From Chloroflexota bacterium (lineage in GTDB: Bacteria; Chloroflexota; Anaerolineae; Anaerolineales; UBA4823), in the NCBI GenBank assembly GCA_012798185.1, contig JAAZNS010000508.1, positions 1 through 41,824 of the forward strand: DNA of 41,824 nucleotides. Direction: 5' to 3'. The notes below the pieces were generated by a model. The model worked only from the letters and a program-made list of their open reading frames with translations, made no database searches and was not told the DNA's origin. The translations under genes were made by a program, and so were the position numbers. Shown here one piece after another: positions 1 to 6,476 of the stretch (positions are counted from its first letter, which is position 1; each line of letters begins with the position of its first letter).

Positions 1-606
1 ACCATCCGCCAGGCGCTCAGCGACCTGACCAACGCCGGATTGTTGGTGCGAAAGCGCGCCTTAGGTACCTTTGTCGCACAACCCAGAAGAATTGTCCCGT
101 TTATTCGTGAGCGTCTGAGCAGCCTCACTGAAGAAGTTGCTGCGCAGGGGCTTGAATTAAAATCCCGCGTATTACAACAAGAATTGATCACCGCTAGCGG
201 CGAGATCATGTATGAGCTGGAAATGAAACAAACTGCAAAGGTCATTCTGATCAAAAGATTGCGTTCTGTCAATGGCACCCCGTTGGCATTGGAGACTACC
301 CACCATCCATATGATCGCTTTCCGGGTTTGCTCACAATGGACCTTAATGATTGTTCGATCTATGAAATTCTGAATAAGCATTACCATACCCGCCCGGTTA
401 CAGCTGTTGATCGTTTCATTGCTGGTTTGGCAACCGGTCAGACCGCCCGTTTATTGGATGTTGCCGAAGGCAGCCCGGTGATGCGTTTTAAAAGGGTTGC
501 CAGGGATGAGCATGGCATTCCGATAGATTATTCCATCTCGATATTTCGCGCAGACCAGTATCAATTTTCAATAAACTACCGTGAGAGTGATTATGAGCAA
601 AAATGA
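1..606 (+). CDS. GntR-family regulator with UTRA domain (5' end outside window)
   Basis: This is the C-terminal part of a GntR/HutC-type transcription factor whose start lies before the window. The frame is open from base 1, where the end of the winged helix-turn-helix is visible (TIRQALSDLTNAGLLVRKRA, then a GTFVA wing). The rest is a UTRA effector-binding domain with the usual ELITAS, LALE and PVMRFKRVARD-like patterns, ending in DYSISIFRADQYQF. UTRA regulators generally sense a sugar, amino acid or their phosphates and repress adjacent catabolic genes. The 3' end overlaps the following FGGY kinase by 14 bases, so the two are probably co-transcribed and the ligand may be the kinase substrate or product. 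An internal TTG at position 40 could be mistaken for a start, but the HTH residues upstream show it is not. Confidence 0.9.
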   Translation, partial: TIRQALSDLTNAGLLVRKRALGTFVAQPRRIVPFIRERLSSLTEEVAAQGLELKSRVLQQELITASGEIMYELEMKQTAKVILIKRLRSVNGTPLALETTHHPYDRFPGLLTMDLNDCSIYEILNKHYHTRPVTAVDRFIAGLATGQTARLLDVAEGSPVMRFKRVARDEHGIPIDYSISIFRADQYQFSINYRESDYEQK

Positions 607-2176
607 CGATATCTATGTATTGACTATCGACCTTGGTACATCAGCGGTTAAGGTTGCCCTGGTATCCATCACCGGTGTTGTAGCAGGCTGGGAGGAAGCT
701 GCCTTGCCTTTGCATTTGCTGCCGGGTGGAGGCGCCGAACAAGCCCCCCAGGATTGGTGGCATGCCATTCTCACCTGTTCGAAAAAAATAATAAACAGGG
801 GATTGGTGCCTGCTCAAAACATTGTAGCAGTGTGCGCTTCGACACAGGGCGCCGGCACTGTACCGGTAGACCGTAACGGTAAACCATTGATGAATTGTAT
901 TACTTGGCTGGATTCTCGCGGCGCACCATATACCCGCAACGTGGTGCGCGGGGTTGTCAATGTTGCCGGGTATGATCCAATAAAGTTATGGCGCTGGATC
1001 TCAATAGGCGGCGGAGCGCCATCTCATTCAGGGAAAGACATTATGGGGCATATGCTCCTGGTGAAGAATGAGTTTCCCGAAATTTACCAAAAAACTTACA
1101 AATTCTTGAACGTGCTGGACTACATCAATCTGTGTTTTACCGGGGAATTCACCGCCACTCCCGATTCGATCATGGATTGTTGGGCGGTCGATAACCGGGA
1201 TTCCAGGCATATCGATTACCACCCGGCTATGCTTAAAAAGTTGCCCATCGACCCCGATAAACTGCCAAAAATCTACTTGTGCATCGATGTGATCGGGAAT
1301 TTAAAAGCGGATGTAGCTGAAGAACTGGGTTTGAGCAAAGAGGTCAAGGTGGTTGCCGGCGCCATGGATTACACCTCTGCTGCGGTTGGTTCGGGGGCGG
1401 TGCTCGATTATCAACCCCATTTGTATATCGGCACTTCTTCCTGGCTGGCGGCACATTACCCCAAATTAAAATGCGATATTTTCCATTATATGGCTGCTTT
1501 ACCGTGCGCCATTCCAGGTAAATATTTGCTCATTGCCACCCAGGATACTGCCGGTGGAAACCTGACCTACTTACGCGATAATCTTATTTACCACAAAGAT
1601 GACCTATTGCAGGCAGACCCCGCTGATTACTTCACCGCCCTCAATAAGGTGGCTGCCAGTGTACCGCCTGGCAGTAATGGGCTTATCTATACCCCCTGGC
1701 TTTATGGGGAACGCTGCCCGCCGGATGATCCGAACTTACGGGCGGGCATTTATAACCTCTCGCTGCAGAACACGCGCTCCGATTTGGTGCGCGCCTTCCT
1801 GGAAGGGGTGGCGTTGAATACTCGCTGGATGCTTGGCTTGGTGGAAAAATTCCTGGATAACCATCCGGCAAATCCAATCAACATGGTGGGCGGCGGCGCC
1901 AATTCCGATTTGTGGTGCCAGATCCAGGCAGATGTGCTAAACCGCACCATCCGCCAGGTGACTGATCCGGTACGCGTCAATGTGCGCGGAGCGGCATTTA
2001 TGGCGGGGGTCGGTTTGGGATACATCCGTTATGAAGATGTGCCCAGTTTTATTCAGTTTAAAAACATTTATGAACCCAACCCCAAAAACCGCGCCCTTTA
2101 CGATGAGCGTTTTGCGGTCTTTATGGAAATTTACAAGAAAAATAAGGCTATCTACCATAGGTTGAATAAACAATAA
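593..2176 (+). CDS. FGGY-family carbohydrate kinase (xylulokinase-like)
   Basis: This is a sugar or polyol kinase of the FGGY family, which transfers the ATP gamma-phosphate to a pentulose, polyol or similar compound in the cytoplasm. The N-terminal phosphate loop IDLGTSAVKVAL, the WLDSRG segment, the GAMDYTSAAVGSG segment with the likely catalytic Asp259, and the C-terminal MVGGGANSDLWCQIQADV adenosine motif are all present. About 527 residues is normal for the family. I chose ATG 593, preceded by GAGAG, over GTG 581 because the family motif begins shortly after it. It overlaps the GntR gene and is followed 88 bases later by a PLP-dependent lyase. The usual GQMHG-type substrate loop reads TQGAGTVPVD here, so D-xylulose should not be assumed as substrate. 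Confidence 0.88.
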   Translation: MSKNDDIYVLTIDLGTSAVKVALVSITGVVAGWEEAALPLHLLPGGGAEQAPQDWWHAILTCSKKIINRGLVPAQNIVAVCASTQGAGTVPVDRNGKPLMNCITWLDSRGAPYTRNVVRGVVNVAGYDPIKLWRWISIGGGAPSHSGKDIMGHMLLVKNEFPEIYQKTYKFLNVLDYINLCFTGEFTATPDSIMDCWAVDNRDSRHIDYHPAMLKKLPIDPDKLPKIYLCIDVIGNLKADVAEELGLSKEVKVVAGAMDYTSAAVGSGAVLDYQPHLYIGTSSWLAAHYPKLKCDIFHYMAALPCAIPGKYLLIATQDTAGGNLTYLRDNLIYHKDDLLQADPADYFTALNKVAASVPPGSNGLIYTPWLYGERCPPDDPNLRAGIYNLSLQNTRSDLVRAFLEGVALNTRWMLGLVEKFLDNHPANPINMVGGGANSDLWCQIQADVLNRTIRQVTDPVRVNVRGAAFMAGVGLGYIRYEDVPSFIQFKNIYEPNPKNRALYDERFAVFMEIYKKNKAIYHRLNKQ

Positions 2177-2264
2177 AGTGGTATGCAATAAGCTTTAAGT
2201 TAAACGTTATCGGATTTCGAAACTCGATTTTCGATGATTGAGCATATACACAAAGGATCATGAC

Positions 2265-3662
2265 ATGGATATAGAAGGCTTCACCAAGGAATTGCAAAAG
2301 ACAATTAAACCCTACCGGCAGGATCATACACGGTATGCTCAACTGCCGGCGGTTGGACACACCCGCGAAGAAATCATCCAGGAAATGGAAGATTTATTTG
2401 CCAGGGAAGAACCACGCTGGCGAGAAGGTAAGGTTTCCGGAGCTGTCTATCACGGCGATGAAAATCATATCGCCTTTCAGAATAAAATCTACAGCATCAA
2501 CTCGCAAAGCAACCCGCTGCATTTCGATGTCTGGCCAAGTGCCACAAAATTCGAGGCAGAGATTGTCTCCATGACTGCCCACATGCTGGGCGCTGGCTTT
2601 ACCCAGGATGAAATCGTCGGTACGGTTTCATCCGGCGGCACAGAGAGCATCATGCTGGCAATGAAAACTTACCGTGATTGGGCGAAGGATAAAAAAGGAA
2701 TCACCGAGCCGGAAATGATTGTGCCCACCACCGCCCACGCAGCTTTCGATAAAGCCTCGCAGTATTTCAATATCAAGATGATTCGCATCCCTGTGGGCAG
2801 TGATTTCCGCGCCGATGTAGCAGCCACCAAAGCCGCCATCACCCCCAATACGATTGTCATCGTTGGCTCAGCGCCGCCTTTCCCGCACGGCATCATCGAT
2901 CCGATTGAGGAGTTGTCTGAATTAGCTATGTCTCATGGTATTGGTTTCCATACCGATGCCTGCCTGGGCGGCTTTCTGCTCCCCTGGGCAGAGAAACTGG
3001 GATACCCGGTGCCGCCCTTCGATTTCCGTCTGCCAGGGGTCACTTCGATGTCAGCGGATACACATAAATACGGTTATGCTGCCAAGGGCACCTCAGTGGT
3101 GCTCTACCGCGGCAGAGAGATGCGTCACTATCAATATTACGTCACCACCGAATGGCCTGGCGGGTTGTATTTCTCACCCACTTTTGCCGGCAGCCGCCCT
3201 GGTGCGCTCAGTGCAGCCTGCTGGGCAGCCATGCTTTCTATGGGCGAAAAAGGTTATTTGGATGCTGCTCGGGGCATTCTGGAGACGGCTGTAAAAATCA
3301 AGCAGGGCATCCGCAATATTCCCGAATTGAAAGTGTTGGGAGACCCGCTCTTCGTGATCGCAATTGCATCGGATGAGCTGGATATTTACGCCATCTCCGA
3401 TGTTATGACCCAAAAAGGATGGAGCCTCAATGGATTACAGCAGCCACCCGCAATACATATCGCTCTTACCCAGCGCCATACCCAACCCGGACTAGCAGAA
3501 AAATTCCTGCAGGACCTGGCTGAAGCTGCCGGTTATGTTCGGGCTCATCCCGACATGCAGGGTTCGATGACCCCGATCTATGGCATGTCGGGCAATGTGG
3601 CTTTCAAAGGCGCCGTGCAGGAGTTCATCAAGGGAATGATCGATATGATGTTCGATGTATGA
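2265..3662 (+). CDS. PLP-dependent lyase, sphingosine-1-phosphate lyase family
   Basis: This fold-type I PLP enzyme of the group II decarboxylase superfamily most resembles sphingosine-1-phosphate lyases. Visible motifs are SSGGTESIMLAMKTYRDW (cofactor phosphate binding), HTDACLGGFLLPW (Asp that pairs with the PLP ring nitrogen), SADTHKYGYAAKG with Schiff-base Lys268, and FAGSRPGALSAACWAAML. The family cleaves phosphorylated 2-amino-3-hydroxy compounds to phosphoethanolamine and an aldehyde, but some bacterial members are decarboxylases. It has no N-terminal membrane anchor, unlike the eukaryotic enzyme. I chose ATG 2265 because AAAGGA lies 7 bases upstream; an in-frame TTG at 2238 has no such site. 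Location directly after a kinase suggests a kinase-then-lyase pathway. The family call is firm; the substrate is unknown. Confidence 0.88.
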   Translation: MDIEGFTKELQKTIKPYRQDHTRYAQLPAVGHTREEIIQEMEDLFAREEPRWREGKVSGAVYHGDENHIAFQNKIYSINSQSNPLHFDVWPSATKFEAEIVSMTAHMLGAGFTQDEIVGTVSSGGTESIMLAMKTYRDWAKDKKGITEPEMIVPTTAHAAFDKASQYFNIKMIRIPVGSDFRADVAATKAAITPNTIVIVGSAPPFPHGIIDPIEELSELAMSHGIGFHTDACLGGFLLPWAEKLGYPVPPFDFRLPGVTSMSADTHKYGYAAKGTSVVLYRGREMRHYQYYVTTEWPGGLYFSPTFAGSRPGALSAACWAAMLSMGEKGYLDAARGILETAVKIKQGIRNIPELKVLGDPLFVIAIASDELDIYAISDVMTQKGWSLNGLQQPPAIHIALTQRHTQPGLAEKFLQDLAEAAGYVRAHPDMQGSMTPIYGMSGNVAFKGAVQEFIKGMIDMMFDV

Positions 3663-3821
3663 AGTTAGCTGTCAGCTTTCAGTTATCAGCCGTCAGCTAT
3701 GGGTTTTGTGGGGTTTGATATAAGGAGAAATCCTTTGTCGTGTTTCGTTTGCCTCCCTTTTCGCGGAATCCTGGTCAGGAAATCGGCACGCAAAGCAAAA
3801 TTTATTTTTGGGATGTTGGCG
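3663..3821 (+). other. Intergenic segment with short GTCAGCT-type iterations
   Basis: The gap between the lyase stop and the first inverted-repeat element starts with overlapping, imperfect AGCTGTCAGCTTTCAG-like iterations at about 3664-3698. The remainder has no supported gene. A plus-strand open frame starting at 3699 runs into the neighbouring inverted repeat and looks spurious. Confidence 0.4.
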
Positions 3822-3935
3822 GGGGCTGTCCTAAAAGTCGATTTTGTCATGTTGAGCGTAGCGAAACATCCCTTTTATGTAATGAATAGACCCTTCGCTT
3901 CGCTCAGGGTGACAGCCTACTTTTAGGACAGCCCC
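3822..3935. repeat. 114-bp terminal-inverted-repeat element, copy A
   Basis: The element is bounded by perfect 17-bp inverted repeats, GGGGCTGTCCTAAAAGT on the left and its complement on the right. The interior includes CCTTCGCTTCGCTCAGGGTGA and carries no gene. It matches copy B (14454-14567) at all but one position, with C here where B has A in the GATTTTGT(C/A)ATG segment. Copy C (8847-8964) is a diverged reverse-orientation relative. It lies between two convergent genes, so a transcript from either side could fold into a long hairpin and act as a terminator, but this is inference. No target-site duplication is obvious. Confidence 0.9.
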
Positions 3936-4047
3936 TTTAAATTCCCAGGATCTACTTCTCGATACATACGTAACTATTTTTGATTTTTCTAAAATGCTCA
4001 GGTTATGCTGGCCTTTAAATTCCCTGGATCTACTTCTCGATACATAC
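3934..4047. repeat. Pair of 36-bp direct repeats
   Basis: Two 36-base copies at 3934-3969 and 4012-4047 share the core TTAAATTCCC(A/T)GGATCTAC and continue to CGATACATAC, with a single mismatch. They are offset by 78 bases. The first copy begins at the last bases of the inverted-repeat element, so the end of that element may have been involved in the duplication. Confidence 0.8.
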
Positions 4048-4104
4048 TTCGGATAACATGACATTAAACAGCCCTGCGGTATCCTTTGAATGTTTAACCT
4101 CCCC

Positions 4105-4920
4105 TTATCCCTCCACCTCCATCCCCAGCATTTCAAAACCCTGCATCAACAAACCCACCTGGGTGAGACCCAGCCAGACCAGCACCACGGTGAACATCCA
4201 TGCCATGATGTTCATAAGTTGAGGCAAGCCGCCTTTGGCGGCAGCTACTTGGTTTTGCAGGACTTCGATCAAGCCTCGATATTGCCCGATCACTTCGACG
4301 GCGGTTTCCAGGCTGGTGTTGATCGAAGCCACGTTTTCAGCAATAGCGTCGATTTGGCTACCAACTGAAATCAGATTTTCCTTTGTAAGGCTCAATGAAG
4401 TATTCATCCCTGCAAACGATTCAGTCAGAGGATCCATGCTTTTAGAGACATCACCCAATGACTCGCTCAGTGACACTTCGGGTTTATAGGGTTGTAGCGG
4501 CAGCAAGGGGATGGCAGTGATCATTGCCAGTGTGGTATCGATCATTTCAGCGCTGGATTTGGCAGAATCCAAAGCGTTTTGCGTGGCGGTTACCGTATCT
4601 GGTAAATCGATTGTGGTGAGTTTGGTAAGGGAATCCATAAGCGGCACGGTATCGCTGATTGATTTTCCGGTGGTTTGAATGGTAACTGCCAGAGTATCCA
4701 CAGCCTCACGGGCAGTGCCCAGTGATTGATCTGCCACACCAAGGGCGTCGCCTGTGGCGCTCAGGGTATTATCGAGCAAATCCAACGTTTGTCCCAGGTT
4801 CGCTGAAACAACACCGCGTACCTGCCAGGCGCCCACAATGCCTGCAATGCAGATGATCAAACCAACCACCGCGGCAAGCACCAAAAGAATCCCAATGATT
4901 TTATAAAATCCTCTTTTCAT
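4105..4920 (-). CDS. Membrane protein with N- and C-terminal anchors and coiled-coil middle
   Basis: I do not recognise a named family. The 271-residue protein begins MKRGFYKIIGILLVLAAVVG, a clear transmembrane helix at about residues 5-32, and ends with a second helix (about 235-262, MAWMFTVVLVWLGLTQVGLL). Between them is a long polar region rich in Thr, Ser, Leu and Asp with heptad-like spacing (TLSATGDALGV, DSLTKLTTIDL, TSLETAVEVIG), consistent with an extracytoplasmic coiled coil, as in chemoreceptor-like or MCE-like proteins. The start is well supported by GGAGG 5 bases before the ATG. It faces the upstream lyase convergently and is divergent from xdhC. Function unknown. Confidence 0.75.
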   Translation of the reverse strand: MKRGFYKIIGILLVLAAVVGLIICIAGIVGAWQVRGVVSANLGQTLDLLDNTLSATGDALGVADQSLGTAREAVDTLAVTIQTTGKSISDTVPLMDSLTKLTTIDLPDTVTATQNALDSAKSSAEMIDTTLAMITAIPLLPLQPYKPEVSLSESLGDVSKSMDPLTESFAGMNTSLSLTKENLISVGSQIDAIAENVASINTSLETAVEVIGQYRGLIEVLQNQVAAAKGGLPQLMNIMAWMFTVVLVWLGLTQVGLLMQGFEMLGMEVEG

Positions 4921-5215
4921 GTCAACCTCCGGTAAATTTTCAAATATTCAATAATTGACAATTAATTGGTTGGTTTTTATGTGCCATTATTAACATTCTA
5001 CACTGATTTCCTGTGTTTAATACACTCAAAGACAATTGAAAATACTTACTTACAAAAATTAATTTAATGATTATCGATCAGCCTCATTACCGAATTATCG
5101 ATATAAACCAGCAATTGGCATAAATCATCGTATGTATTTTCAATAAAGTTTTTTGATCAGGTATCGTGGTATCATGGGAAATATTTGATTGTACAGTAAA
5201 ACCACGAGAGATACC
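4921..5215. other. Divergent intergenic region between membrane protein and XdhC gene
   Basis: This AT-rich spacer must hold the promoters for two divergently transcribed genes. A TTGACA at 4955-4960 is visible, but no good -10 box sits at the right distance, so I call no promoter. No open frame or RNA gene is supported. Confidence 0.4.
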
Positions 5216-6289
5216 ATGTACGAATTATCTGCTGACATCACCTGTTGGTTCGCACAAAAGAAGGATGTATGTATAGCAACCGTGATTGATACCTGGGGAA
5301 CATCTCCGCGACCGGTGGGTACAAAGATGGCTTTCACTGCCGATCCCTTCATTGCCGGGTCGGTAAGCGCAGGCTGTGTCGAGGGAGCAGTTATCGAGGC
5401 GGGCTTCCAAGTATTACGAACTAATCGCCCTGAGCTTTTGCATTTTGGCGTCTCGGATGAAGCGGCTTTCAATGTAGGCTTGACCTGCGGCGGGAAAATC
5501 GAGGTGTTTATCCGCAGGTTAGACTATGCGCTTTTCAAGGCGCTAAGCCAGGCTATTTCTACTCACGAACCCGTGGCTTTACTCACCATCTTGGAGAAAG
5601 AATATGAATTATTTGGGCGTGAAATTTTGGTTTCCGAAGGCAAGATATTATCGGGGACTTTTGGTAAGGATTTGGACAGCTTTGCCCTTGAATTAGCCTG
5701 TAATGCAATCGCCAGCCAGCAGGCTCAAAGTGCAACCCTCGAAAATCCGGGACTAATGCCGCTGCGTGTTTTTGTGGATGTAATCAACCCGCCGCCGGTA
5801 TTGATCATTGTTGGCGGTGGACACATCGCCATCACCCTAGTTACCCTGGCTAAAGCTCTTGGCTTTCAAACCGTGGTTATAGACCCGCGTAAAGCTTTCG
5901 CCAATATGCAACGTTTTCCCGAGGCAGACCAGCTCATTCAAGAATGGCCGGATGAGGCTTTTAAAAAAATAAATCTGAATTCTGCAAGCAATATTGCCAT
6001 AGTGACTCATGATCCGAAAATCGATGACCCGGCGCTGAAAATTGTTTTGAATAGCCCCGCAGCATATATTGGTGTACTGGGCAGCCGTAAAACTCATGCC
6101 GAACGCTGTGAGCGGCTGCTTGCTGATGGTATTATGCCTGAACAACTGGCTCGTTTGCATGCCCCGATCGGTATTGATTTAGCAAGTAAAAATCCACAAG
6201 ATATTGCCCTGAGTATACTGGCGGAAATTGTAAAGGAGCAGAATTTGCGAAAAAAATCCCTTTGGCAGGATAAGCTGCCTTGCGTATAA
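5216..6289 (+). CDS. XdhC/CoxI-family molybdenum-enzyme maturation protein
   Basis: Members of this family bind the molybdenum cofactor and help insert its sulfurated form into xanthine dehydrogenase-type or CO dehydrogenase-type hydroxylases. The N-terminal domain has IDTWGTSPRPVGTKM and GSVSAGCVEGAVIEAG, both diagnostic, plus a VGLTCGGKIEVF segment. The C-terminal half is a Rossmann domain with IIVGGGHIAITL at about residues 197-208, then YIGVLGSRKTHAERC and APIGIDLASKNPQDIALSILAEIV. I chose ATG 5216 with GAGAG 5 bases upstream over TTG 5189. The 357-residue length fits a full two-domain XdhC. No molybdenum hydroxylase subunit genes are adjacent, so its client enzyme lies elsewhere. Confidence 0.9.
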   Translation: MYELSADITCWFAQKKDVCIATVIDTWGTSPRPVGTKMAFTADPFIAGSVSAGCVEGAVIEAGFQVLRTNRPELLHFGVSDEAAFNVGLTCGGKIEVFIRRLDYALFKALSQAISTHEPVALLTILEKEYELFGREILVSEGKILSGTFGKDLDSFALELACNAIASQQAQSATLENPGLMPLRVFVDVINPPPVLIIVGGGHIAITLVTLAKALGFQTVVIDPRKAFANMQRFPEADQLIQEWPDEAFKKINLNSASNIAIVTHDPKIDDPALKIVLNSPAAYIGVLGSRKTHAERCERLLADGIMPEQLARLHAPIGIDLASKNPQDIALSILAEIVKEQNLRKKSLWQDKLPCV

Positions 6290-6351
6290 TATCTATCCTT
6301 ACAAAAGACAAATTTTAAACGTAACGGCTTAAGATACGGTGGTAAGTGCCT

Positions 6352-6399
6352 GAAATTGAGGTACATGCGAGAGCGAAAACCCGCAGGTACCTCAATTTC
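6352..6399 (+). other. Strong stem-loop upstream of the transketolase-like gene
   Basis: GAAATTGAGGTAC at 6352-6364 is perfectly complementary to GTACCTCAATTTC at 6387-6399. The 22-base loop contains a further TGCG/CGCA pairing. No T-tract follows, so it is not a classical intrinsic terminator. It lies 62 bases after the XdhC stop and 77 bases before the next ATG, so it could be an operator, a leader structure or an mRNA 3' end. Confidence 0.6.
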
Positions 6400-6476
6400 G
6401 GAAGCTCACCCAAGCTGGCTGAGTAATACTCCAAAATCTATTATTTGGTAACTTTCGAAATCTCAAGGAGCATAAA

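Noticed and set aside
3699..3926. Plus-strand open frame encoding a 75-residue protein
   Set aside because: Its second half is the inverted-repeat element, and the same peptide appears at copy B; it is a by-product of the repeat.
4955..4983. Sigma-70 promoter at TTGACA 4955-4960
   Set aside because: No acceptable -10 hexamer at 16-18 bases, and the nearest plus-strand gene starts over 230 bases downstream.
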